Shown piece after piece: positions 8,473 to 17,337 of a stretch of DNA of 64,000 nt. The stretch is taken from assembly GCF_018413465.1 (NCBI RefSeq), contig NZ_JAHCDK010000012.1, positions 38,363 to 102,362 on the forward strand, read 5' to 3'. The stretch is from Flavobacterium sp. CYK-55. Lineage in GTDB: Bacteria > Bacteroidota > Bacteroidia > Flavobacteriales > Flavobacteriaceae. The stretch's first letter is position 1. Every line of letters begins with the position of its first letter. The position numbers and the translations under genes are program-made. The notes under the pieces were generated by a model. That model made no database searches, had not been told where the DNA came from, and worked only from the letters and a program-made list of their open reading frames with translations.

Positions 8473-8667
8473 ATGAAAAAATCAATTGCTTTGCTCGTAA
8501 TGAGCGCATTTTTCTTCGGAAATACTGTAAACGCTCAAGAAGTTGCCAAACAAGAGCAAAAAGCTAAAACCGAAAAATCTTGTTCAAAAGAAGAAAAAAA
8601 ATCTTGCCACGGTGAGAAAAAAGGCGGATGTTGTGCAGCAAAAAAAGCAGCAGCTACAAAGTCATAA
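8473..8667 (+). CDS. Small secreted Lys/Cys-rich protein
   Basis: 64 aa from the ATG at 8473. The signal peptide MKKSIALLVMSAFFFGNTVNA is followed by about 43 residues dominated by Lys, Glu and Ala, with four cysteines and one histidine (EKSCSKEEKKSCHGEKKGGCCAAKK). It resembles no enzyme. Periplasmic metal or sulfane-sulfur binding is plausible given the heavy-metal RND genes just downstream, but this is inference. A terminator follows at once, so it is probably transcribed alone. A TATTTTTG -7 box is at 8438-8445. Confidence 0.75.
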   Translation: MKKSIALLVMSAFFFGNTVNAQEVAKQEQKAKTEKSCSKEEKKSCHGEKKGGCCAAKKAAATKS

Positions 8668-8679
8668 ATAAAGAACAGT

Positions 8680-8709
8680 AGAGTGTCTGAATCAGGCACT
8701 CTATTTTTT
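8680..8709 (+). terminator. Rho-independent terminator after the small Cys-rich gene
   Basis: A 10-bp stem (AGAGTGTCTG with CAGGCACTCT, one G-T wobble), a 3-nt loop and then a T run. It separates the sulfur genes from the efflux genes. Confidence 0.85.
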
Positions 8710-8714
8710 ATCTG

Positions 8715-9104
8715 ATGAAATCTCCTATAGCTACAATATTTCTGATGGCCTATTTGTTTACTTCGGTACACTTAGGCGAATTGCTCAAGTTGCCCATGTT
8801 GGCAGAACACTTCATTGAGCATCAACAAGCCAAACCTCAGATTAGTTTGTGGGATTTTTTGTGTCAACATTACGCTCATGGCGAAGTTATAGATAGCGAT
8901 TTTGACAAAGACATGAAGTTGCCTTTTAAATCGCACGGAGGTTGCAGCTGTTCGGTGTTATCGTATTTTGAGCCGATTCCTCATTTTAATTTGTTTCGAT
9001 TAGACTCGTTCCCAACCGGGCAAAACGAGAAAAACTTTGGCTATCAAAGCCATTTTATTCCTAAATTTTCACATTCTATCTGGCAACCGCCTAAAATAGC
9101 TTAA
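8715..9104 (+). CDS. Conserved hypothetical protein upstream of heavy-metal RND permease
   Basis: 129 aa. A hydrophobic start (MKSPIATIFLMAYLFTSVHLGEL) is followed by KLPMLAEHFIEHQQ, a DFLCQHYAHGE motif, DFDKDMKLPFKSH and GGCSCS. From memory, proteins of this plan are found directly before CusA/CzcA-like genes in flavobacteria. His- and Cys-containing motifs suggest metal contact, but I know no demonstrated function. It lies 90 bp before the permease gene and is likely co-transcribed with it. Confidence 0.78.
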   Translation: MKSPIATIFLMAYLFTSVHLGELLKLPMLAEHFIEHQQAKPQISLWDFLCQHYAHGEVIDSDFDKDMKLPFKSHGGCSCSVLSYFEPIPHFNLFRLDSFPTGQNEKNFGYQSHFIPKFSHSIWQPPKIA

Positions 9105-9194
9105 TTGTTTCTTTGTTTTTAGTAACCAAACTGTCCCTTTTTTAAGCGGTAAACAGTGGGTTTATATTTTATTCTATCCACAAAAAATACAATT

Positions 9195-12100
9195 ATGCTC
9201 AATAAAATCATCGAGTTTTCCGTACGGAATAAACTCATCATTGGTCTGATGCTCCTAGCTTTAATTGGCTACGGAAGCTACCAGGCCACCCAACTGCCTA
9301 TTGATGCCGTTCCGGACATCACCAACAATCAGGTTCAGGTCATTACTATTGCACCTTCATTTGGGGCAACCGATATTGAACGTTTGGTGACTTTTCCGAT
9401 CGAACAAGCCAACAGCAATATTCCCGGAACGATAGAAATCAGAAGCTTTTCGCGATTTGGATTGTCTCTAGTGACCATCGTCTTTGACGATGATACTGAT
9501 GTATACTGGGCGCGTCAGCAAGTAGCCGAACGTTTGCAAAAAGTACAAACCGAAATTCCTGCCGGCATCGGAACACCTGAATTAGGCCCAGTATCGAGTG
9601 GTTTGGGCGAGATTTATCAGTATGTGGTTCGCCCGCAAAAAGGCTTTGAAAGTCAATACGATGCTACGGAATTGCGCACCCTACAAGACTGGGTGGTGCG
9701 TCGTCAATTATTGGGTGTTCAAGGCGTGGCTGAAGTCAGCAGTTTTGGCGGTAAACTCAAACAATACGAAATTGCCTTAAACCCGAACAAACTCAACGCT
9801 ATGGGGCTCACTATCGCCGATGTATTCAGCGCTGTTGAAGCCAACAACCAAAACACCGGAGGGGCTTATATTGAAAAAGGCGGAACTTCTTTATTTATTC
9901 GCAGTGAAGGGCTCTTGGGCTCAATGGATGACATCAACAACATCCGCATCACGCCTGGTTCGGGTAAAAGCCCCGTCTTTTTGCGCGATGTAGCCGAAGT
10001 GCGCATCGGTCATGCCACGCGTTACGGAGCCATGACCTATAACGATCAAGGCGAAGTATCGGGGGCTGTGGTGATGATGCTCAAAGGCGCCAACAGCAGT
10101 CAGGTAATTAAAAACGTCAAAGAACGCATTGCGCAAATTCAGAAAACCTTACCCAAAGGCGTCGTAATTGAACCTTTCTTAGATAGAACCAAAATGGTTA
10201 ACAACGCCATTGGCACCGTTGAGAAAAACTTGCTCGAAGGCGCGCTGATTGTAGTATTTGTACTGGTTATGTTTTTGGGGAATTTCAGAGCCGGTTTATT
10301 GGTAGCCTCGGTGATTCCGCTCGCGATGTTGTTTGCCATCATCATGATGAACCTTTTTGGCGTGAGTGGCAACCTCATGAGTTTGGGCGCGCTTGATTTT
10401 GGTTTGATTGTAGACGGAGCCGTGATTATTGTTGAGGCCGTAATGCATCAACTCACCCACAGTAAAAAGTTTACACACATCAACCAACTCAGTCAAGACC
10501 AAATGGATGCTGAGGTAAAAACTTCAGCCGGCAAAATGATGAACAGCGCCGTGTTTGGGCAAATCATTATTCTCATTGTGTACTTACCCATCTTTACCTT
10601 GGAAGGCATTGAAGGAAAAATGTTTATTCCGATGGCACAAACCGTTGCCTTTGCTTTATTGGGCGCTTTTATTTTGTCGTTGACCTATATTCCGATGATG
10701 AGTTCGGTGTTTTTGAGCAAGAAAATTCAGCACGAGCCCAACAAATCTGACTTGGTAATGGCCAAAATTGAAAGACGTTACCAACATTATTTGCAAAAAG
10801 CCTTGAATCATCCCAAAGCTATTTTGGCTACCGTCATCGGGATGTTTGTTATGGCTGTGGCTATTTTGAGTATGCTGGGCGGAGAATTTATTCCGGCACT
10901 TGAAGAAGGTGATTTTGCGGTTGATACACGTGTGCTCACGGGCAGTAATTTGACCACTACGGTTGAGAGTACACAAAAGGCAGCGCATATTTTAAAATCG
11001 CGATTTCCTGAAGTTGAAAAAGTCGTGACCAAAATTGGCAGCGGTGAAGTTCCCACCGATCCGATGCCTATGGAAGCCAGTGATATGATGGTGATTCTCA
11101 AAGACAAATCTGAATGGACCTCAGCCAAAACATTTAATGAACTCAGCGAAAAAATGGGGCAAGCGCTCACCGAAGTTCCGGGCATTACGGCTGGGTTTCA
11201 GTATCCGGTGCAAATGCGTTTTAACGAACTCATGACCGGCGCTCGACAAGATGTGGTGTGCAAAATCTTTGGCGAAAACCTCGACACTCTTGCGGTTTAT
11301 GCACAAAAACTCGGCAAAATTGTCGGTACGGTTGAAGGTGCACAAAACCTATATGTTGAACCCGTAACGGGAATGCCGCAGATTATTATTGAATATAACC
11401 GCAGCACCATCGCGCAGTACGGTTTATCGGTAGAAGAAATCAACCGCGCAGTTCATACCGCTTTTGCCGGACAAAGCACCGGACTGGTCTTTGAAGGCGA
11501 AAAACGATTTGATCTGGTGGTACGATTGGGCGACGAACAACGTCAAAACCTTGAAGATGTTCAGAATTTACTCATTGCTACGGCTTCAGGCACGCAGATT
11601 CCGCTGTCGCAGTTGGCACAAGTAAGCATCAAAAACGGACCGAATCAGATTCAGCGTGAAGATGCCAAACGACGCATTATTGTGGGTTTTAATGTGCGCG
11701 GTCGCGATGTTCAAAGTATAGTAAATGAATTGCAAACCAAAGTCGAAAAGAAACTGGCGCTCCCTGCGGGTTATTACGTTACCTATGGCGGTGCATTTGA
11801 AAACCTCAACAAAGCCAAAGCCCGATTGATGATAGCCGTTCCGGTATCGCTCATATTGATTTTCTTGTTGTTGTTTTTTGCATTTAAATCAGTGCGTCAA
11901 GGTTTGCTGATTTATTCGGCCATTCCGCTTTCGGCCATAGGCGGTATCTTCTTTTTGGCCCTGCGCGGCATGCCGTTTAGCATCAGTGCCGGCGTTGGCT
12001 TTATTGCACTTTTTGGCGTAGCAGTACTCAACGGAATTGTACTGATTGCAGAGTTTAATCAACTAAAATCTGAAGGAATGAAGGACTTACACCGCATTGT

Positions 12101-13547
12101 TTTAATGGGCACCAAAGTGCGATTGCGCCCGGTGTTGATGACTGCTTTTGTAGCCTCGTTGGGCTTTTTGCCGATGGCGCTCAGCAACGGAGCCGGAGCC
12201 GAAGTACAACGTCCGCTGGCCACCGTGGTTATTGGCGGACTCATGATTGCCACCTTTTTAACCCTATTTGTTTTGCCGATTTTGTATGTGTTGTTTGAAG
12301 GCAAAACCACTAAAAACACTTCGACAAAAGGAATAGCAACTGTCGTATTGTGGATGCTTTTAATTCCGAACCTCAGCATGGCACAAACAAAAACTTTAAA
12401 CTGGGAACAAGCCCTGCAAACCGCGCTCAAAAAAAATAAAAACCTACAGCAAGACCGACTGCGGGTGCAATATCATGAAAAACTGAGTAAATCGGCCACC
12501 AATCTGTCACCTACCAACATCAATGCTGAATACGGACAAATCAACAGTTACTACAACGACAATCGTTTGAGCATAGCGCAGTCGTTGAGTTTTCCTACGG
12601 TGTATCATCGTCAGAAAAAGTACTTTAAAGAAGTGACCAAATCAGCTGCTATTAAAGTAAAAGCGCGCGAGTCGCAACTTAAAAAAGAGGTTACCGATAC
12701 TTATTACGGTTGGCTTTTTTGGCTAGAAAAAGAAAAGTTGCTCATGAAAAGCGATACTATTTTTGCCGAATTCCAGCGCAAATCAGAGCTGCGCTTTAAA
12801 AAAGGCGAAAGCAATATACTCGAGCAAGCCACCGCACAAACCCAACGCGGTGCTATACAGATGCAATTGGCCGAAGTTCGTCGCGAAAAAAATCGAATGC
12901 TTCAAGAGTTTTCTTGGCTTATGGGCAACGATACGCTCTACAGTCCGAAGCCTATTGCGGTAAAATTACCGGCACCGATGGCCCAAGATAGTTTGGGTTG
13001 GCAACAACACACCGAGGTGCAATGGGCTGCACAACAAAAAGCCATTGAGCAAGCAGCTACCCGACTTGAAAAATCAAAACTTTTGCCAGAGCTTACCGTA
13101 GGCTACAACAGCATGACCATGCAAGGAACAGGCTCAAACAATGTGCTGTACAACAGCAGCACACGCTTTCAGTCAGGGCAAATCGGTTTGGGCATTCCGC
13201 TGTTGGGTGGCGCACAACGGGCCCGAATATCGGCTTCAAAAGTGCAACAACAACTTGCCGAGAACCAATATGAAAATGAAAAATTACTTTGGCGCAAACA
13301 ATGGAAAAACGCACAAACAGATTTTTCAACCGCACAAGCACAAATAAGTTATTACGAAAATACCGCGCTTAAAAGTGCCGCGCAAATGACCCAAACGGCC
13401 GACCTGCAATTTTTGGGTGGTGAGATTAACTACCTGCAATGGGTACAAATCATGCATCAGAGCATTGCCATTCAGAGTGATTACCTTGATGCCGTGATGC
13501 AATTTAACTTAGCAATTAGCCAACTCAATTACCTCAATTCTAAATAA
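9195..13547 (+). CDS. CusA/CzcA heavy-metal RND permease fused to a TolC/CzcC-like outer membrane domain
   Basis: 1450 aa from the ATG at 9195. Residues 1 to about 1035 are a full RND heavy-metal efflux permease: N-terminal helix, PIDAVPDITNNQVQ, ALDFGLIVDGAVIIVEA in TM4, and periplasmic docking domains. From about 1045 a second signal-like segment (VVLWMLLIPNLSMAQ) precedes a TolC/CzcC-type alpha-hairpin domain of about 390 residues (KTLNWEQALQTALKKNKNLQQDRL). This fused form is known in Bacteroidota. It presumably pumps Cu, Ag, Zn, Co or Cd from the periplasm with the adaptor encoded 7 bp downstream. Whether the fusion is processed at the internal signal is open. Confidence 0.93.
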   Translation: MLNKIIEFSVRNKLIIGLMLLALIGYGSYQATQLPIDAVPDITNNQVQVITIAPSFGATDIERLVTFPIEQANSNIPGTIEIRSFSRFGLSLVTIVFDDDTDVYWARQQVAERLQKVQTEIPAGIGTPELGPVSSGLGEIYQYVVRPQKGFESQYDATELRTLQDWVVRRQLLGVQGVAEVSSFGGKLKQYEIALNPNKLNAMGLTIADVFSAVEANNQNTGGAYIEKGGTSLFIRSEGLLGSMDDINNIRITPGSGKSPVFLRDVAEVRIGHATRYGAMTYNDQGEVSGAVVMMLKGANSSQVIKNVKERIAQIQKTLPKGVVIEPFLDRTKMVNNAIGTVEKNLLEGALIVVFVLVMFLGNFRAGLLVASVIPLAMLFAIIMMNLFGVSGNLMSLGALDFGLIVDGAVIIVEAVMHQLTHSKKFTHINQLSQDQMDAEVKTSAGKMMNSAVFGQIIILIVYLPIFTLEGIEGKMFIPMAQTVAFALLGAFILSLTYIPMMSSVFLSKKIQHEPNKSDLVMAKIERRYQHYLQKALNHPKAILATVIGMFVMAVAILSMLGGEFIPALEEGDFAVDTRVLTGSNLTTTVESTQKAAHILKSRFPEVEKVVTKIGSGEVPTDPMPMEASDMMVILKDKSEWTSAKTFNELSEKMGQALTEVPGITAGFQYPVQMRFNELMTGARQDVVCKIFGENLDTLAVYAQKLGKIVGTVEGAQNLYVEPVTGMPQIIIEYNRSTIAQYGLSVEEINRAVHTAFAGQSTGLVFEGEKRFDLVVRLGDEQRQNLEDVQNLLIATASGTQIPLSQLAQVSIKNGPNQIQREDAKRRIIVGFNVRGRDVQSIVNELQTKVEKKLALPAGYYVTYGGAFENLNKAKARLMIAVPVSLILIFLLLFFAFKSVRQGLLIYSAIPLSAIGGIFFLALRGMPFSISAGVGFIALFGVAVLNGIVLIAEFNQLKSEGMKDLHRIVLMGTKVRLRPVLMTAFVASLGFLPMALSNGAGAEVQRPLATVVIGGLMIATFLTLFVLPILYVLFEGKTTKNTSTKGIATVVLWMLLIPNLSMAQTKTLNWEQALQTALKKNKNLQQDRLRVQYHEKLSKSATNLSPTNINAEYGQINSYYNDNRLSIAQSLSFPTVYHRQKKYFKEVTKSAAIKVKARESQLKKEVTDTYYGWLFWLEKEKLLMKSDTIFAEFQRKSELRFKKGESNILEQATAQTQRGAIQMQLAEVRREKNRMLQEFSWLMGNDTLYSPKPIAVKLPAPMAQDSLGWQQHTEVQWAAQQKAIEQAATRLEKSKLLPELTVGYNSMTMQGTGSNNVLYNSSTRFQSGQIGLGIPLLGGAQRARISASKVQQQLAENQYENEKLLWRKQWKNAQTDFSTAQAQISYYENTALKSAAQMTQTADLQFLGGEINYLQWVQIMHQSIAIQSDYLDAVMQFNLAISQLNYLNSK

Positions 13548-13554
13548 ATTCAAC

Positions 13555-14685
13555 ATGAAAAAAATAACCTTATATACAACGCTCGTTTTTGTTTTGGCGG
13601 CTTGTCAAAAAAAAGAAAGCACCCCAACAACTCAGGCCACTGCCGAAAACTTAATAACACTCACCCAGGCACAATACCTAAATGCTGGCTTGCAAACAAC
13701 CAGCGCTGAGTACCGCAACATGACCTCTACCCTACGCGTCAACGGAATCATTGATGTACCACCGCAAAACATGGTTTCGGTGAGTATGCCTTTGGGCGGT
13801 TACCTCAAAAGCACAAGATTGTTGCCGGGCATGCACATTGTTAAAGGCGAAGTCATTGCTACCTTAGAAGACCAGCAATACATCAACTTGCAGCAAGATT
13901 ATCTGGCTACACGTGCCAAATTGGTTTATGCACAAAAAGAATACGAACGCCAACGTGATTTAAACAAAAGTCAAGCGAGCAGTGATAAAGTGTTTCAAAT
14001 GGCCGAAGCCGAATATCAAAACCTGCGCATCGCTTTGAGCGCTTTGACTGAAAAACTCAAACTCATCTCAATTAACCCCAGTAAACTCAGCGAAGGCAAC
14101 ATCTCAAAAAGCATTAACATTTATGCGCCCATTTCTGGCTTTGTCTCAAAAGTTAATGTCAATATCGGCAAGTATGTCAACCCGACCGATGTGTTGTTTG
14201 AACTCGTGAATCCGGATGATATTCACTTAAACTTAAAGATTTTTGAAAAAGATGTGATGCGTTTATCGGTAGGGCAAAAACTGTTTGCGTTTACCAACAG
14301 TCAGCCCGATCAAAAACATCCGTGTGAGATTATCTTAATCAGCAAAGATTTATCTACCGAAGACCATACCGTTGAAGTGCATTGTCATTTTAACGATTAT
14401 GACAAAACCTTGTTACCGGGCATGTATATGAATGCCGAAATTGAACTCAAGAACAACAAAGCGCTGGCCTTACCCGAAGAAGCTGTGGTGAATTTTGAAG
14501 GCAAAGATTACCTGGTTATGGTTCAAGATCAGCTGCATTATATATTGCAACCCGTTACCATTTCCATTCAGTCTGAAGGATTTGTAAGCATAGCCCAACC
14601 CGAACTCATTGAAAACAAAAAAATCGTGACCAAAGGCGCTTATACCCTACTGATGCAACTCAAGAACAAAGCTGAAGAAGAATAA
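13555..14685 (+). CDS. RND efflux periplasmic adaptor (CusB/CzcB type), lipoprotein
   Basis: 376 aa with lipobox FVLAACQ. MFP plan: the first lipoyl half with GGYLKSTRLLPGMHIVKGEVIATLE, an alpha-hairpin of about 70 residues, the second half with IYAPISGFVSKVNVNIGKYV, then beta-barrel and membrane-proximal domains (LPGMYMNAEIEL). It links the fused permease-TolC protein into one trans-envelope pump. Start codon 7 bp after the permease stop; followed by a terminator, so this pump forms its own operon. Confidence 0.92.
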   Translation: MKKITLYTTLVFVLAACQKKESTPTTQATAENLITLTQAQYLNAGLQTTSAEYRNMTSTLRVNGIIDVPPQNMVSVSMPLGGYLKSTRLLPGMHIVKGEVIATLEDQQYINLQQDYLATRAKLVYAQKEYERQRDLNKSQASSDKVFQMAEAEYQNLRIALSALTEKLKLISINPSKLSEGNISKSINIYAPISGFVSKVNVNIGKYVNPTDVLFELVNPDDIHLNLKIFEKDVMRLSVGQKLFAFTNSQPDQKHPCEIILISKDLSTEDHTVEVHCHFNDYDKTLLPGMYMNAEIELKNNKALALPEEAVVNFEGKDYLVMVQDQLHYILQPVTISIQSEGFVSIAQPELIENKKIVTKGAYTLLMQLKNKAEEE

Positions 14686-14707
14686 AATCTAGCACTAAAC
14701 TAAAGAC

Positions 14708-14737
14708 AAGCGCGCTCAAAAGGCGTGCTTTTTTTGT
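14708..14737 (+). terminator. Rho-independent terminator of the first RND operon
   Basis: AAGCGCGC pairs with GCGTGCTT around a short loop and runs into seven or eight T. It abuts the regulatory site of the next operon at 14740. Confidence 0.82.
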
Positions 14738-14739
14738 GT

Positions 14740-14784
14740 TGTGACTTTAGTTACTGACCGACTGCTCACGCGAAAATATCTTTG
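14740..14784 (+). promoter_or_regulatory. Predicted Crp/Fnr-type site and -7 box for the second RND operon
   Basis: TGTGACTTTAGTTACT (14740-14755) is centred 29.5 bp before TATCTTTG (14777-14784, full TAnnTTTG match). There is no TTTG at -33. Same arrangement as at 4171, 6006 and 21418. The ATG is at 14810. Confidence 0.75.
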
Positions 14785-14809
14785 CCTTGTTATTTTTTAA
14801 TTCATCTAT

Positions 14810-16120
14810 ATGAACCATTATACAAGGTTATTTTCTTTGGTGCTTATGAGCATCAGTTCAGCTTGGGCTCAAGACACTTTGCGCATTTCTAAAAATGAAC
14901 TACAGCAAAAAGTCATCGAGCAAAATTGGCAACTCAAAATAACAAACCAAGCAGTTGCATCGGCTCGTGCTGATTATCGTCAAACCAATGCGGTTTTTTT
15001 GCCATCGGTATCGGCTTCGTATACCGGAATTTCAACGACAAATCCGCTGATGGCTTTTGGCTCAAAACTCAATCAAGAAATTTTAACCGCGGCTGACTTT
15101 AATCCGGCTTTGCTCAACGACCCGAAAAAAACCAAAAACTTCGCTACGAAATTTGAAGTATTGCAACCACTCATCAATGCCGATGGATGGATCGCTCGCG
15201 GGGCCGCCAAAACCAAAATGCAAGCCTATCAATTACAATCTGAGCGTACCGCCGAATATCTGAAACTTGAAGTGAACAAAGCTTATATGCAATTGCAATT
15301 GGCCTACAAAGCTTTAGCGGTAATCAAAAAAGCACAAGCTACGGCACAAGCCAATTTAAAACTCATCGAAAATTACTTCAAGCAAGGCATGGTGCAAAAA
15401 ACCGATGTGTTGTTGGTTCAGGTGCGTGTGGGCGAAATTCAGAATCAAGCGCAATACGCTTTGAGCAACGTGCAAAATGCTTCAGACTATTTGCATTTTT
15501 TACTCGGTGAAACCCAAGACAAAAAAGTGTATCAACCTACAGAAAATTTGGTCTATGAGCCGCAAATGAATACGGTTTCAGGCACGATATCTGAACAGCG
15601 AAAAGACATTCAAGCCATGATGAAAACCTCAGAAGCCTACCAAAAAATGTCGGTATCTGACCAAATGGGATATTTGCCTCGATTGAATGCTTTTGGCAGC
15701 TACGAATTATACGACACTGCATTTTTAGGAACCGCAGCCAAAGGCTATACGGTGGGCGCGCAACTTTCGTGGAATGTTTTTGACGGCTATAAAACCATTG
15801 GTAAAGCGCAAAAATCAAAGGCTGAATACCAAAAAGCCAACACCGAACTCGAACAATACAAAGCCCAAAGCCAATTGGAACTCAACAAAACACTGCGCCA
15901 ATTAACCGACGCGCAAAACAAAGTCAACCTATCGCGTTTGGCACTCGAACAATCACAAGAAGCCTACAGAATCAGACAAAACCGATTTGCCCAAGGCTTA
16001 GAGAAAACCACAGATTTATTGGCCTCAGAAACCCAACAACTGCAAAAAGAACTCGAGTTGGATCAAGCCGTATTTGAATATCAATTAACACAAACCTATC
16101 TTCAATTTTTAACAAACTAA
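14810..16120 (+). CDS. TolC-family outer membrane efflux protein
   Basis: 436 aa. Signal peptide through SSAWA|QD, then two OEP repeats of alternating long helices and outer-membrane strands (QQKVIEQNWQLKITNQAVASARADYRQ and LNKTLRQLTDAQNKVNLSRLALEQS; barrel piece VGAQLSWNVFDGYKTIGKAQ). It forms the exit duct for the pump encoded downstream; the adaptor gene begins 2 bp after the stop. It is first in the operon controlled by the 14740 site, hence predicted to respond to the same signal as the sulfide genes. Confidence 0.92.
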   Translation: MNHYTRLFSLVLMSISSAWAQDTLRISKNELQQKVIEQNWQLKITNQAVASARADYRQTNAVFLPSVSASYTGISTTNPLMAFGSKLNQEILTAADFNPALLNDPKKTKNFATKFEVLQPLINADGWIARGAAKTKMQAYQLQSERTAEYLKLEVNKAYMQLQLAYKALAVIKKAQATAQANLKLIENYFKQGMVQKTDVLLVQVRVGEIQNQAQYALSNVQNASDYLHFLLGETQDKKVYQPTENLVYEPQMNTVSGTISEQRKDIQAMMKTSEAYQKMSVSDQMGYLPRLNAFGSYELYDTAFLGTAAKGYTVGAQLSWNVFDGYKTIGKAQKSKAEYQKANTELEQYKAQSQLELNKTLRQLTDAQNKVNLSRLALEQSQEAYRIRQNRFAQGLEKTTDLLASETQQLQKELELDQAVFEYQLTQTYLQFLTN

Positions 16121-16122
16121 TC

Positions 16123-17205
16123 ATGAAAAAAATCACCTCGATGATAACCCTTGCCACTTTGATTTTGTTGGTGGCTTGCTCAGGAAAAACCGAAAAAACT
16201 GCATCATCTGCTGCTGCGGTTTCTGTACAAACGGCCATCGTTGGCCAAGATCAAAACGCTGCTGTGGTTTCGGTAAGCGGAAAAATTGAAGCCGCCAACA
16301 GTGCCAACATCAGCACACGCATGATGGGCTATGTAACGCAACTGGCAGTAAAAATGGGTCAAAAAGTGCAACAAGGACAATTGTTGGTCAGCATTAACAA
16401 CACCGACATTCAAGCCAAAAAAGCCCAAACCGATGCCGGTATACTACAAGCAAAGGCCGCGTATAACAACGCCAAAAAAGACTATGACCGATTTAAAAAT
16501 CTGTTTGAACAACAGAGTGCTACCCAAAAAGAACTCGACGATATGACCGCGCGCCTATCCATTGCACAAGCAGCTTTAGAAGGCGCCCAACAAATGCGCA
16601 ATGAAGTAATGGCACAATTGGCCTATGCCAACGTGAGAGCTCCGTTTTCGGGGGTGATTACCGGAACTTTTGTCAAAGAAGGCGATATGGCCAATCCGGG
16701 TATGCCGCTCGTGAGTTTGGAAGGCGGAACGCAATGGCAAGCGGTTGCAATGGTTCCGGAGAGTCAAATTTCTGGTATTAAGTCAGGAATGAAAGCCAGC
16801 ATATTGGTCAAATCAATCGGGAAAACCTTAGCCGGAACCGTCACCGAAGTAAGTGCCTCAGCACAAAACACCGGCGGGCAATATTTGGTTAAAGTAAGCT
16901 TAGAGCATCCGGACCCAAAAGTGCTTTCGGGTATGTTTGTGCGCGTTGACTTGGCTACCGGCAACCAAACGCCAAAACAAAACAACACCAACGGCATCAG
17001 TATATTGAGCCAAGCTTTGGTTCATTCGGGCCAATTGAGTGGTGTTTATGTAGTAAGCCCAGAACATAAAGCCTTGTTGCGCTGGCTGCGCTTAGGTAAA
17101 ACCACAGGCAACCAAACCGAAGTTTTATCGGGTTTGACCAGCGGTGAAACCTATGTGGTTTCGGCCAGTGGAAAGCTCTATAACGGGGTTTTGGTACAAC
17201 CTTAA
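16123..17205 (+). CDS. RND periplasmic adaptor (AcrA/HlyD type), lipoprotein
   Basis: 360 aa with lipobox LLVACSG. The two lipoyl halves are GYVTQLAVKMGQKVQQGQLLVSI and VRAPFSGVITGTFVKEGDMANPGMPLVSL, joined by a helical hairpin (DYDRFKNLFEQQSATQKELDDM). The barrel part has SGMKASILVKSIG and LSGMFVRVDLA. It partners the TolC protein 2 bp upstream and the permease at 17338. The 132-bp gap before the permease holds a repeat element (17244-17320) that interrupts an otherwise tight operon. Confidence 0.92.
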   Translation: MKKITSMITLATLILLVACSGKTEKTASSAAAVSVQTAIVGQDQNAAVVSVSGKIEAANSANISTRMMGYVTQLAVKMGQKVQQGQLLVSINNTDIQAKKAQTDAGILQAKAAYNNAKKDYDRFKNLFEQQSATQKELDDMTARLSIAQAALEGAQQMRNEVMAQLAYANVRAPFSGVITGTFVKEGDMANPGMPLVSLEGGTQWQAVAMVPESQISGIKSGMKASILVKSIGKTLAGTVTEVSASAQNTGGQYLVKVSLEHPDPKVLSGMFVRVDLATGNQTPKQNNTNGISILSQALVHSGQLSGVYVVSPEHKALLRWLRLGKTTGNQTEVLSGLTSGETYVVSASGKLYNGVLVQP

Positions 17206-17243
17206 TTTTTAATCACAACCATACTGATTCATGGATAACGGTT

Positions 17244-17320
17244 GCGTGAAGGATGGCAGCGAAAAGCCCGCAGAGTAACGAGGACTTGTAGCGTACAGCC
17301 TGACCCGTAGGGGCACGCCC
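17244..17320 (+). repeat. Conserved flavobacterial intergenic repeat-like element
   Basis: About 77 bp, opening GCGTGAAGGATGGCAGCG and closing CTGACCCGTAGGGGCACGCC, so GCGTG at the start pairs with CACGC at the end. From memory, flavobacterial genomes carry many intergenic elements with the same ends and variable centres. Only one copy is seen in this window. It is much richer in G+C than its surroundings and can fold. It may be a non-autonomous repeat (REP/MITE-like) or an RNA processing or stabilising structure within the operon. Confidence 0.6.
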
Positions 17321-17337
17321 AAAAAAAAGATATAATT

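Noticed and set aside
10139..12430. Antisense frames within the fused RND permease
   Set aside because: Long antisense frames are expected in this codon usage; none has a start context or domain.
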